DNA of 64,000 nt, from contig CM075651.1 in NCBI GenBank assembly GCA_037953625.1, positions 141,636,501 through 141,700,500 on the forward strand, written 5' to 3'. The notes beneath the pieces were generated by a model, which was given only the letters and a program-made list of their open reading frames with translations, was not told where the DNA came from and searched no databases. Position 1 is the stretch's first letter; each line of letters opens with the position of its first letter. Made by a program: the position numbers and the translations under genes. Origin of the DNA: Crotalaria pallida. Taxonomy: Eukaryota > Streptophyta > Magnoliopsida > Fabales > Fabaceae. This document shows, piece by piece, positions 35,012-47,219 of the stretch.

Positions 35012-35740
35012 CATGTGTGTGATTGTAGTGGGAGCTAGCTAGCGTGGCAGCACGTCTTACGGGGGGCACCCTCTCCCGTTATGGATAAAACATGGAGAAG
35101 GGTTAACTCTAATGCATCCAAAGTCCAAACAAGCAATTCCAATCCCCAAAAAAGAAAAAAGAAAAAGAAACATTACCCTTATTTGATACTATAAAACTTT
35201 CTTTGAAACTTTCTTTTTTAGTAATTATTTGTGCAGTCACTTTTTTTTTTAATTTTTAATGAATATAATTACTTTTATTTGCTTGAGATTTTTATTATTT
35301 AACATTTTTTAAAATCTCAATAATAATTATAAAAGAAATTTTGAAAAAACAAATATTCAGCGCCTTAGAAACGCATGTTAACAAATTAAAATTAATGAAA
35401 AGTTATTAAAAAATGTAGTTTGTGAAGTTTTCGAGAGAAAAATAATGTGAGTTTATGATTCTTTTTCATTTTTAATAATCTTAATCAGTGTTCCTTTAAA
35501 TTATTTTAAAAAAGAATATCAAATATTATCAATTTTAATATCACGGTATGTTAATTAATTTTTTAAATTTAGATAGCATTAAAAAAAAGCTTATGTTAAA
35601 AATCGGAAAGAGTTGTATTAATTTACATTAAAAAAAGTTACAATTTTTTTTTTTTACAATACACTTTTGAGGAAAACAGTGTGTTTGGTTGACTAATTCC
35701 ATTTCTACATCCCGCTCCGAGTACATTGTCCCATTTTTTT
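35012..35740. other. AT-rich spacer
   Basis: No gene or bounded repeat. Confidence 0.4.
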
Positions 35741-35743
35741 TAA

Positions 35744-36890
35744 CTAGTAATTTTACCCTTGCATTGCACGGGTTTATTTTTATTTTTTTAAATTATTATA
35801 AATTTTGGAAATATGTCTTTTAAAATAATAAGTTAATATGAACTTTTTATAAAAATGATTTACATGTATTTAGAAATGAATAGTCATAAACATTTACCTT
35901 TGAATCTAGTTTCAGCTACCAACCTTTTCATTAATAAAAATTAAATAATAATGTATCAACTATGTGATTTCTAATTTTAATTAACAATATAATTTCTTAT
36001 ATTAAAAAAAATCCAACTCATTTTGATTTTTGTTTTATTTAATCCATCATTTCAAATGCATTTTGTTAGTAATTCGTTTTGCAAGTCCAAATGCAGCTAT
36101 TTTTTTACCATATATATCATCATCATTATTATTATTACATCTGTCCCAAAATATAAGACATGTTTTCACACTTTTAATTAGTTCGTGTTTATAAGATTCG
36201 AACTTTCAAATTACTTGCTTGTATTAGAACTTCATAATTGTAAATAAGTATATTGTCTAAAGTATAAAATAACGCATCATTATTTTTCACAATTTAAATT
36301 GCACCATATTGTATAAATTTTTGGATTTTTTTTAAATTTGAATTCATGACTGAGTAAATATTTGATTGTATATATTAAGCTAAATCATTATACCAAATTA
36401 TAGCTAATCTTTAATACTTATATATCCGTTTTTTCCGTTGTACCCAAAATTTATTATTCATAATGATGCTCTGTTTAAATTTTTAATACCAATTTGCATA
36501 TATTATGACTTGTTTGTATTAGAATTTCTGAAATTACAACATTATATTCGTTTTTTTCTGGTTAATTATCATATGACGGGTTGTTTAAGCATTATATATT
36601 TTTTATGTCAATATTTGATTCAAATTATTTCCTTTTGAAAAGATCATTAATAACCAGTGCAAATTGTAATAATATCGAAATGCAAATTGTATGTTTGCGG
36701 GCAATTTTTATATTTATGTGTAATCCAAATTGTACTAATAAAAATTTACTAAAAAAACCTTAAAATAAATATTTATTCCCGTGCGATGCACGGACAAACA
36801 AATTTGGAGGGAAAAGCAAGGATGAAGGAGAGAAAATGAAAATGACAAAAATGTCCTCAACTTCTCCTTTTTTATAATATGTTGACTAGA
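35744..36890 (-). mobile_element. Non-autonomous Helitron candidate
   Basis: On the minus strand it ends in hairpin CCCGTGCAATGCAAGGG, then AT-rich bases, CTAG and T, the Helitron 3' signature. The proposed 5' end reads TCTAGTCAACATATTATAAA and is followed by GGAGAAGTTGAGGACATTTT. A second hairpin CCCGTGCGATGCACGG lies at 36779-36794 near the 5' end. No Rep/helicase. Confidence 0.6.
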
Positions 36891-37330
36891 GTCCAATTAG
36901 AATATACTTCCGGTATTTTATAGTGGTTTAATTTTGGTTCAAGTTATAAGATTTTATTTTATATAAGATTTTTTGAGAATTTAATCTTGGTTGTAATGAT
37001 AAGCTTTTACTCCAATTTTTAGTGATATTAAATTATATTTTTCATAAGTATCCATATTTATAGTTTAAAAAATATATATGAAATGTTCACCATTTTAATA
37101 TTCCTGACAAAATTAATCAACTTGAATTTTTCAAAAAACATTTTATTTTAAGAACTGGAGGAAGTAATCAACTTTCAACTTTGGTATTCAGTCACATTTA
37201 AAAAAAATAAACTGCAGTGTTAAGAAGAAAAAAATAATATTGAAGTTTGTTACTTATGCTCGGATGTTTATTTACACTTTGGATTCATGTTATGCATGTG
37301 TGGATACTTATGTTCCACTTTGCATATCTG

Positions 37331-37333
<3 letters not shown>

Positions 37334-37391
<58 letters not shown>
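37334..37391. repeat. (TA)n microsatellite
   Basis: About 29 uninterrupted TA units. Confidence 0.95.
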
Positions 37392-37396
<5 letters not shown>

Positions 37397-37830
37397 CCTT
37401 ATATTCTTAAAGTAATTTTTTTTTTATTTTCATTCGCATCTCAACTTTGTTTTATGTTTTTTTTTTCAATTCCTTTCGCATTATAACATATCATTAGTTA
37501 CTTATATTTTTTCTTTATATATATCTCTTTTCCTTACACCTCTCATTATACCTTAACCTCAAAAATGAGGTATATAGTACTTCCGAAAAGTATATGCACG
37601 ATGTTTTTGGTTTTGTTGGTTGTTGTCTTTTGGAGTGGCGGGGTAGCTAGATAAGGTATGAGCAGGGTACTAATAAGCCTTTTCCTCTAGTTTACTTTGT
37701 ATAATAAACTATAAAGTGGATGTCATGGCTCGTCTCAAACTAACATGGATTTAATATGGGTCACAGCAAAAACTTATTTGGAAACGTACTATAATCATGG
37801 ATGAATTACCGGTATATAAAAGCTAGATTT

Positions 37831-38417
37831 AAATATGAAAATAGTCCCCATAAATACTGATTTTTTGAAATTAGTCCTTGTTTTTTTTATTCCTACATTT
37901 TAAATTCGTTTTGATTTTGATCTCTACATTTTGAATTTGTTTTGGTTTTGGTCCTACGATGTTATCTTTGATGAAAAATGTTGACATGGCCTACGGAGAC
38001 CACTTCAACAGTAACTTATCTATCTTACGTGGACCACCTTTATTTTTAACATTCTTTCCCATTATGGCAAAAGATGCTGAAAATACTTTTGATAAGTTCA
38101 CGCGAGGATCATTCTTTGAGAGAAACCTTGGGTAATAGCTCATACTGAACCAGAGGGTCCCACAGAGGGAATGTGGACCAATCAGGAAATGGGAGAAAAT
38201 GTTGAAGTCTTGAAAATGAAGGTGATCCATGTAGGAGAAAGAGAAGTTAGTGTTGCTGTTAGGTCACGTCAGGATTTTTTATCTAGAGTTACGTTCATAC
38301 CGAAGACTAAAACCAAAACAAATTCAAAATGTAAGAACCAAAACCAAAAAAATAAAAAAGTAGGGACTAATTTCAAAGAACTCAATATTTATAGGGATTA
38401 TTTTTATATTTAATCCT
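37831..38417. mobile_element. Foldback MITE, about 590 bp
   Basis: The arms pair through GATTTAAATATGAAAATAGT, GAAATTAGTCC and ACATTTTGAATTTGTTTTGG. The interior (37970-38240) is less AT-rich and open on the minus strand without a recognised domain. Target duplication unclear. Confidence 0.65.
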
Positions 38418-38484
38418 AAAATCTATGTATGTTTTGTTCATATCAGCAACAAACTATACTATTTAGTTTGTACAAACTCACTCC

Positions 38485-39110
38485 TTTTGTCTCTATATAT
38501 AAGACCATTTCAGAATTTTTTATTTTATTCCTAATTATAAGATCATCCACACATGTGGACAAGAAACTTGTCCCTAAACGGACCCATCTATTATTTTATT
38601 ATGCTTCACACTTTTATATACTTTAAGGACAAATCTCATATTTTCTCTCTATCCATAAACCAACTTTTATCATTAAAATGGGTCTCACACGCTACCTCAT
38701 GCTTTTAAAATTATTGATTGTTGTTATTTTTCTCTCTTCCCTTTCTCTCATTTTCTTTGTCCTAAAATAGGGACAATCCATAAGTAGGGACATATCATAC
38801 TTCCCACACCGGTACAAAATATTAGGGACAATAATTTTTTTTAATTAAGAACAATGAATTTTTACCTAGTGTGAATGTCCTAAGATTCTATACCAATTTG
38901 CAGTAACAATTAATTACTTCTTTTCACAAATACTCTTATTCACTTAACATTTTTTAGATTTTCAATACTATTAATACTTTAATAGTGATAATTTTTAAAA
39001 TATATATCAAATGTACGTTCACATTTCTAATACAATTAACTAAATTAACAAATTTTCTTAAAAAATATGAAATTTACTAAAAGGATCTTGAATATAGGAA
39101 CGAAGATAAT
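38485..39110. mobile_element. Degenerate Stowaway with an insertion
   Basis: A Stowaway-like start (CTCCTTTTGTCTCTATATAT) and a matching end near 39080-39107 enclose about 600 bp, too long for one element, so it is probably interrupted. Confidence 0.4.
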
Positions 39111-41236
39111 ACTATTCTTAAAAATCAGTATAGTATTAATCAATAACAGTAAGTTAGGTTATCTGAAGCTTAATTATTTGCAAATAAATCATTCTCATAT
39201 GATTTGCGTTGACTTTAGTAAGAAACCAGGCACCGATGTCCCATGACTAAATGGCGTTTTTCAACTAATAAAGATCTTGTTCATTACTTATATACATAGC
39301 ATTATGGCCCATGAAGCACGTGGTCTACTTGCAAGAAGTACTAGTATACTACTACTAGAAAATTGCTCGTGTGATGCATGAATCTTAAATTTCGCTATTC
39401 ACTATTTATTCAAACATTAAACATTAATTTTATTTACATGCGACTATTTTTTTTAGAGGACAATAAATTTATCATTTTTTGGAATTATATTTTATATGGT
39501 ATTTTTTTAATTTATACAAATTTACAATGAAAAAAAATTTATGTAATCAAATCGGAATACAATATTTATAATTAGATAAAATAAGAAAAGAAAATTTAAA
39601 AAAATTTATAATATGTGAAACAATCATGAATACTTTAAAAACTTTATGAATATAGCTGTTATTATTTTTATCCGTGTTTTTCTGGTGGGGCAATTATATA
39701 ATATCAAATTGGTATGATATATAATACACAAACTTCTGTTTATATATTAAGCAAAATATAAATATTTAAATATGTCTTTTGTCACACACTTATCATTATC
39801 AGGAAAAAAAGGCAAAGTTATTTGACACATGTTGAAGTGAAAAAATATAAGCATATGTCTTCTCTATTTTCATCAATTTATATATATAAAAGTCACATTC
39901 CCGGATATTTTAGTTTTATTTTTTTCCTCACTTTTTATCATACTAATTATATATTAAAGAAGGTAAAAGCAAAAACTTAATGAATAGAAAAAAGCCATAC
40001 CTTTAGATAACAGTTCTACAAAACATCAAGCACGAAGAAATTGGAATGTATATTTCGTAAAATCTTATAGCAAAAGGAAAATTAATTGAATATGCAAAAT
40101 TGAAAATCTTATATATTGATAAAAATAAAAAAAAATCTAAATGTTTACCCATAGAAATAGGATGATAGCAAAGATAAGAGAAACAAAAATCATTTCAATG
40201 AGGCATGATGTGTGGAGATGGAATAAAATTGGCCTTATATACAAAATGATATTTTCCAATGAAATGAACCATAACTTTTCAATTGCTAGTTACATATTAA
40301 AACAATTATAGAATTAATGAGAAACTGGAGACAATTAAGAAGGTGTGGTGAATGGTGACCAAAAGATTGCAATCCAAAAGACACTTTTTTAAATTTTAAA
40401 TTATATTGTGGTAAAGATTTTAAGCACCTCTCACCATTTTAATTGAATGAAGGGTCTATTGCAAAGAAGGGTGACACTCCTTTTCGTTGAATCGGATACA
40501 AATTGGATAATAATTTTTGTTATTAGAAACAACATGAGCGAATTTTCACTATAAGTGATACTAAGATTTTAATTTTTTTTCTTTAAGAGCTTCAACTACT
40601 TATTATTGCAATAAAAGATGACATTGCTTTGTAAAGTCAGAAACAACTCATACAATTATTTTTATTTAAAACTACATGAACAAATTTTGATTATTAGCTA
40701 GCCAAATGTTTTAATTTTTGAAAGTTTCACCTGTAGAATTGAAAAATCTCTTGGAATGATTGATGTCACTCATGTGTGAAACCTGAAACAAAGTATATAA
40801 AAAAATCAAATTAGAAACAACATGAGTAAAATTTTCTATATAAGTGTAACAAACCTTTTATATTTCCTTTTTTTTAAAATCAAAACACTTTTATCTTTCC
40901 TTATGATAATAGGTGATTATAGCAAGTGTTGCATGCTTCACATTATACTCATATATATACAACACAGATACAAATATTCTATTATGTTGCTCTTATTAGA
41001 ATGATGATTAAGAAGACAATTGATATCATGGTAACTGACTTGAGTATAAGAAGGACCGCTTAGCTAATTTTTAATTGGTATAATATAATGGAAGACAATT
41101 AATTCCCTACATGTATGTATATGCATGGGAATGAGAATTATTTAATGATAATACATGCTGTAAAGAATACATGTGAATGAAAATATAATTTCAAAATTTT
41201 GTCATCATATGTTAGAACGTTACTTGATGTTCATTG

Positions 41237-41238
<2 letters not shown>

Positions 41239-41286
<48 letters not shown>
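41239..41286. repeat. (AAT)n microsatellite
   Basis: About 16 units; it creates a spurious poly-isoleucine frame. Confidence 0.95.
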
Positions 41287-41289
<3 letters not shown>

Positions 41290-42010
41290 CAATAGTAAGG
41301 TGCAATTCTAGGATCAGTTACTTTTTTGATTCTCATGTCAAGGGTCATTCATTCTTTTTCATACCAATACATTTTACATGAAAAATATAGTAATTTATGA
41401 TAGAAACTTTTTATTTTTTATGGTGCGTGGAATATTTTCCAGTAAGCAAATTTTTTAGTGTAGCATTTAATGAAAAATTGCAGTCTACTTTACCATAGAT
41501 ATATATATTATTTAAACATGTGTGATTTTAACTTTGTGAATTTAAAATTAAGAGCAAATTTACATATGAAAAATTGCTCACTACGTAATTTTCTTTTAAA
41601 TAAATACAAATTAAAATAATAAATTAATAGATCGAATAGTAAATTCTTCATGCTAAATTTTTTTAAATCATTTTTAACTTTTTTTCTCGATATTAAAATT
41701 GATAGAAAATGAATTTGTCTGAAAGGCCAATTACGAGGAATATTTAATTTTAACTAATTCTGAATAAAAAATTCATGCTATAAAATAATAAATTAATAAA
41801 CCGAATAGTAAAATTTTCTTTCTGAATTTTATTGTAATCATTATTCACTTTTTTTTATATTAAGGTTGATAGAAAAAAATAGCATTTGATACTAAAATGT
41901 TGTCTCTTTTACACACACACATATATATATAATTTAAACATTATGATTTTAATTTTATGAATTTAAAATTAAAGGCACTCAAATATACATATAAAAAATT
42001 GTTCACTCCG

Positions 42011-42011
<1 letters not shown>

Positions 42012-42046
<35 letters not shown>
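42012..42046. repeat. (AT)n microsatellite
   Basis: Continuous AT dinucleotides. Confidence 0.9.
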
Positions 42047-42051
<5 letters not shown>

Positions 42052-42212
42052 CCACAAATTTATATTTTATCAATTTTTTATTTCCAATTATTCTCTAACG
42101 TTAAAAAAATATGAAGAAGGGTTTCATAATTTAAACTAATTAAGTGCTACATAATACCTAAATGTTTCATAATTTTAACTAATTAAGTGTTAATATGTAT
42201 ATCTATATATAT

Positions 42213-42575
42213 ATGCACACACACTTTTTTTTATATATATATAACCTTTATTTAGTTATCATAAGGTAATATATTAACATATTTTTTTAGTATATTATAT
42301 TAATGTAATTTCCTATATGCAATTTAATTATGACCTTTACTTAGTTATTAGTGGCAAATATATATTTTTTAGTATATTTTAAGTGTGTATGCATATATAC
42401 ACACACTTTTTTTTTTATATATAACCTTTATTTAGTTATTAGAAGGTAATATATTAATATTTTTTTTTTGTATATTATATTAATGTAATTTCCTATATGC
42501 AATTTATTATGACCTTTATTTTTTTTTTGAATTCATTATGACCTTTACTTAGTTATTAGTAGCAAATATATATTT
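42213..42575. repeat. 180-bp tandem duplication
   Basis: CACACACTTTTTTTT, AACCTTTATTTAGTTAT, TTAATGTAATTTCCTATATG and GACCTTTACTTAGTTATTAG each recur at a spacing close to 180 bp. Confidence 0.8.
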
Positions 42576-42934
42576 TTGAGTATATTAATGTTATGATAGA
42601 AACTTTTTATTTTTTATGATAGATAGATATATTTATCTATCTAATTTTGTATTATTTATGTTTATTGAATAATCTTTGGAGCATTTATTGCTTAGGAGGA
42701 GTTGGAAATACTATATAGATAGATAGATAGAAAAATATAGATAGATTAGTGAAGCTTTTTTAGGAAGTCAAGAGAGTGTTGGAGCATTAAAGAGGGTATT
42801 AGGAGGGAAAACAACACTTAAGAGGATCATTGGAAGGAAACCATTTTTGCCCTCATACTTCTCTTACTTTATATTATGTTGATGATAATAAGAAAAGTTA
42901 GAAATACTTCCCTTCACATTAGTTAGTGGGTTTT

Positions 42935-43150
42935 TATTGTCTCTAAATATAAGTAATTATTTCCATTTTTAATAACATTAATTACTTCTTTTTTACAATC
43001 AATTATATTTAGTATACTAGTTTATAGGGGTAATTTTAAAAAAAAATTACAAAATATTACCATTTTCAATGCTACTAACAATATTAACCAACTTTTTTAA
43101 TTCGCCTAAAAGTCCACTCCAAATGCTTATATTCAGAGACAGAGGGAGTA
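42935..43150. mobile_element. Degenerate Stowaway MITE
   Basis: The right end is clear (ATTCAGAGACAGAGGGAG then TA). The left end near TTGTCTCTAAATATAAG has decayed. Confidence 0.55.
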
Positions 43151-45064
43151 TTTTGTTTTCTTTGTGAAAAATTATTTTAACAAAATTACGTGGATCGGAT
43201 AGAGTATATCTTATCAACAAAGGAAGAATGAAAAAAGAAAAAATTGCTAGCTAGCTAGTTTGATGGGTTTTATTTCAATTTGTGAATTTCATCCTTAAAT
43301 TATAGTGCTCTCACACTCCAAGCATGTTAGAATGTAGTTATCAAGTTGTTGCTTGTGCGGTGCGGAATTCCTAATCTAGTAAGCTTGGGCGACAAGTTAC
43401 CAATAGCAGTATGCCAGTATCATATTTCATGTAACTCTATGTAGCTTAGTAAAAGATGCAAATTAAACTATGAACTAACAAAAGATGAAAGAGAATGAAA
43501 AGAAAGTTAGGGAGAGGAGAGAGTGGGCTCGTGTGTAACAATGCACTAGAGTAAGTAAGAAGAGTAAATGGGCAAACAAAACCTATCATAAGGACAGAGT
43601 TACAACAACAACTAATAGGGACAAGTACTACGAAAAAGAATATTTGAAGGACACAACAAGCTTTTTCTTCGCAAACTTTCTAGCAGACTGTGGGAATCAA
43701 GACATGTGGAAGACGTTTTAGAGGTGAGGAAAAGTTGTGGATATATACAATGCATCAAGAAGAAACAAAAATGGAGAAAGGTTCGGGTTTGTAAGGTTCT
43801 CAAAGGTCGAGAATATAAGTACACTAGTGAAGAATTTGGACTCAATATTGATTGAGGAAAACAAGCTAAAAGTGAATACCTCCAAATTCAACAAAAATGT
43901 TGGGAAGATCGGGAATAGAGAAGAAGGCATCAAGAAGACCAAGAACCAGATGGGTTACGCTAACTAGGGGTGTAACGGTCCGGTCCGGTCTGGTCTTTAA
44001 TGGACTTTAGGGACCGGACCGATTAAATTAATGTGGTCCGGTCCGGTCCGTGAGTTTTTCATATGCAAAGACCGGACCAGACCGTTACACCCCTAGTCAT
44101 TTTAGACTATAATTACTTGTAAATAAAAAATAAGCCCAGATCAAAGAAAGAAGCCCCTTTCATCCTTCGTTCACTGGTCTTGGAATAATGAGTCCAGATC
44201 GTTTTCGAAGAAGAATGAGTCCCTAACATAGGTGCAGAGAAACAAGTCACAAAAGATGAGAGTGAACAGAGAAGGAAAATGAACACGAAATCGAAGAAAG
44301 AGACAACGATGTAAATGGAATGGAAAGAAAAACGAGTAATTAGTCAGATTGGTCCCTGACTTTGCGACCATTGATCAAGTTAGTCCCTGACTTTTTCGAA
44401 ACATCAATTTAGTCCCTGAGATTGCAGTCCGTCCATCAAGTTCGTCCCTGGCGTTTGGTGCTGTCAGTCTCCTGTTACGGAATGCACACGTGGACAATAA
44501 CGGTGGCCAAAACGACGTCGTTTTGGCCACCTGTAAAATAAAAAAAATTAGAAGTCCACGTTGGCCCATTCTCTTGGTGCCAAACAAAACACCCTTTCCC
44601 CTCTAACCTTTAACATTCCTTCAGAGCAAACCCAAACCCCAAATTCAGAAACGAACGACACCAAACCAAACCCCAATTCCAGAAACATTGAAGCAAATCT
44701 CAGGAAGCAAACATCGAAGCAAATAACATTATTAACAATGCAATCTCCATCGTTTCATCAGCAAGGAAGCTTCAAAAGGTAAGAGAAACCCTAACCCTAA
44801 ATGAATTTGTGAAAATATGCATTGTTGTTCCCAATATATGTGATTAGGGTTTCGTGCAGGTTATGCATGTTTCTTAAAATGGTTTTTTTTCATCTTATTG
44901 TTGTTTATTTACATAAATGTCAGATTGAGGGTTATTACTTTATTCTCTGCTTATGTCCTTGTGGTCCACGGAGTATTTTAAATGATTTCCCTTGTTTTGG
45001 TTACCTTCTTTATTTTGTATGTGGTCCATGTGGTGTATCTGTTGTCCCTACATTATGCAAAACT

Positions 45065-46206
45065 TAGTTAACAACAAGCAAAAGTTCTCTGGATACACTG
45101 GATTTCTAGCCCATGTACAACAAAGTAGATTGGACAAAGAGAAAATAGAAAGCAACAAATGGAGGCCAATTTGGGCAGGTAAAGTATTCAATTAAGTATT
45201 GAATTAAGAGACCAATTTCTCTTTATGACTGTTGCTGCATTTGATCAAGTAAATATTTAATTCATTTTACCCTATGTAGGTGATAATCCTGGTTTAATCT
45301 ATGAGGTACAATGTGGCAAAGCCAAAGTTTCTATTGACTTGGCCCAACAAACTTGCACATGCAGGTTCTGGAACCTGACAGATAAATTAACTTTGGGATG
45401 TAATTGCATTAAATTTGTGTTAAGTTAGGGATGTTTCTGAATTAAGTGAGTTAATGTGAAGGACTAATTTGATTGATTCATGTTTAATTTATATAGGACT
45501 CCCCTGTATGCATGTTGTGGCTGCAATATCACATAAGGGTGAAAGGCCTGAAGATTACTGTCATGCCTGGCTTACTATGGGATGCTATAGGGCAACTTAT
45601 GAGCATCATATCCAACCAGTGAGAGGGGAGATATATTGGGAAGAGTTTGGAAACCTTGCACCAGTTCCACCATCAGTAAAGAGGGCACCTGGTAGGCCCA
45701 AAAAAAGAAGAAAGACTGGCAATATAACAAAGAATGGAAAAGAGGAGGTTGTGAACCCCAAAAAATTGAAGAGAACATTAGCAGAGTTCACATGCTCATG
45801 TTATGGGGGTAAAGATCATAACAAAAAGGGCTTCCTAATAAACAAGAAACGAAAGCAAGATGAAGAGGCAGCTGAGGCAGCAAAGGCAGCTGAAGCAGCA
45901 AAGGCAAGAAAGGGACCTGAGGGAGCAACAACACATGGAACTGCTCCTCAAGCTGAGGTTATAGACACTTCTCAATCTCAGCCTCCAATGGATGGAGATT
46001 TGTCATCCCAACCTGCACTGACTGAATCTCAAGCTCCAAGGAAGAAACTGCCCATTAAGCCAAGAACAAGATCTCAGGTCACGTCTGAAGCAGCAAACTT
46101 GTCTCTGCCAACAGGAAATTTTTCTCACACAGCAAATGCACTTGAGGAACCAACAATGATTTTCATAACAACACCTGGTTATAGAGGACCACCAGCAATG
46201 AAGTGA
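45065..46206 (+). pseudogene. MULE transposase C-terminal remnant with SWIM zinc finger
   Basis: Likely exons are about 45065-45178, 45280-45381 and 45497-46206. They read ...SNKWRPIWAG, then DNPGLIYEVQCGKAKVSIDL and CTCRFWNLT, then GLPCMHVVAAISH. The CxC...CxH pattern is the SWIM zinc finger found at the C-terminus of MuDR transposases. A lysine-rich GRPKKRRK segment and an alanine-rich EEAAEAAKAAEAAKA stretch follow, with a stop at 46204-46206. The DDE catalytic core that should precede this is deleted, so it cannot be an active transposase. The second intron would start with AT rather than GT (G|ATAAAT), a likely mutated donor. A short open start at 44738 (MQSPSFHQQGSF) followed by a GT donor may be the old first exon. 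Confidence 0.82.
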
Positions 46207-46705
46207 AATATGGAACTTAACACTGTGGCTGCTATATATGTTTTCGTTTTTTGTTGACATGATGTATTTTGGGTATTATGTGTTTTTGTGGATAATTTGA
46301 TGTCATGATCTATACTATGTTTGTTTTTGTAGAACTTAGCATTGTGTTTGTTTATGGAAGGACAAGATGTCATGTACCTTTTTGGCTAGCTAAGTTTATG
46401 ATGAAACTGATTTATTTCGCAAGGATGTAATTGCTTTATAATGCTATAAAGTCAAGGACTTATATGAATTATTTTGGGATTAGTTAGGGACCTTTTTGCA
46501 TCAAAAAATACATTCGAAAATTCATAATACTCATTCCTTATCATTACATCTTAATCCATATACATAATTGCTTGCCAAACACTTAGCATTACAAACAGAT
46601 CAAAACATCATAAACTAAACAAAAGACTTATCATTCCTTTTTCCAAATGCAACCCATCCCCCACATGATGTTAAAAATGAACACTAGTAAAACAGGTACA
46701 ATCAG

Positions 46706-47143
46706 TCAGACCAAACAAATCTTCAATGTCCTAATTTCACCCTCTAATCTAACCACCTTCAAGTTCATTTCCATCCTCCAATCTTCATTGGAAGTATCAA
46801 CATTCCTTTCAGCCACACTCTTTTCACATGCATTCTTTTTAGCCATACTCTTTTCTGCCACACTCTTTTCACCAACACTCTTTTTAGCCACACTCCTGTC
46901 AGCAACACTCCTTTCACTAGCATTGTCTTCACCATCAACCCAACAAAAGAAATTGCAGTAGTTTCCGATCTACAAAAACCAGCAATAAAAAAAGTTTTAA
47001 TTAAAAAAAACACAGAAACAACAGTGAGGACAACTTAATAAGCTAACATACACAATGTATACCTTATAGTTAGGACAACCAAGGAAAAGTCTTCCTGGAT
47101 TGAAAAAAGTGAAGGATGATTTCATATAATGTGATGGGGGCAT
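46706..47143 (-). CDS. GRF-type zinc-finger protein carried by the MULE (two exons)
   Basis: Exon 1 is 47143-47063 (27 codons) and exon 2 is 46969-46706, with GT...AG intron borders in phase 0, giving a 114-aa open protein. Residues 15-39 read NPGRLFLGCPNYKIGNYCNF then FCWVD, the second half of a GRF zinc finger (CP...C-x-F-F-x-W-x-D). The usual first C-x-C pair is absent, so the finger is incomplete or an upstream exon was missed. Residues about 46-81 are tandem pentapeptides of SVAEK/SVAKK type. The C-terminus (about 85-114) may be a short helix. A TATA box lies 70 bp upstream. The function is unknown; GRF fingers bind nucleic acid in several DNA-repair and topoisomerase proteins. Similar small proteins could be transposon accessory factors, but that is speculation. 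Confidence 0.7.
46801..46920. repeat. 15-bp coding minisatellite
   Basis: Eight 15-bp units of CACTCTTTTCAGCCA type, encoding the pentapeptide repeats of the GRF gene on the minus strand. Confidence 0.9.
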
Positions 47144-47213
47144 GGGATTGTGATTTCTGGACGTGATTTCAAGATTGTAGGTGATTGGAGGTTTTGATTT
47201 GGGAATTAGGGTT

Positions 47214-47219
47214 TTTATA
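47214..47219 (-). promoter_or_regulatory. TATA box of the GRF zinc-finger gene
   Basis: TATAAA on the minus strand about 70 bp upstream of the ATG at 47143, in an AT-rich setting. Confidence 0.5.

Larger units (their letters stand above)
39355..42885 (-). mobile_element. Helitron candidate, about 3.5 kb
   Basis: The minus-strand 3' end has a weak hairpin (ATGCATCACACGAG), then CTAG and T. The proposed 5' end, TC preceded by A at 42885, reads TCATCAACATAATATAAAG and continues AGAGAAGTATGAGGGC, parallel to the 5' end of the 35744 candidate. The interior is AT-rich with microsatellites and local duplications, and no helicase was seen. The pairing of the two ends is an inference. Confidence 0.45.

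Noticed and set aside
41199..41381. 60-codon frame with a poly-isoleucine run
   Set aside because: It is only the translated (AAT)n microsatellite.
43965..44095. Separate 130-bp hAT MITE at the left end of the 4.1-kb element
   Set aside because: It has both termini, but its right flank does not repeat ACGCTAAC; only the outer 4.1-kb boundaries have a target duplication.
44786..44802. Interstitial telomere repeat
   Set aside because: Only two CCCTAA units; it is more like a short telo-box near a promoter.
44738..45064. Extended N-terminal exon of the MULE transposase
   Set aside because: The frame after the first short exon gives no DDE transposase motifs and soon stops; it was noted only as a possible relic of exon 1.
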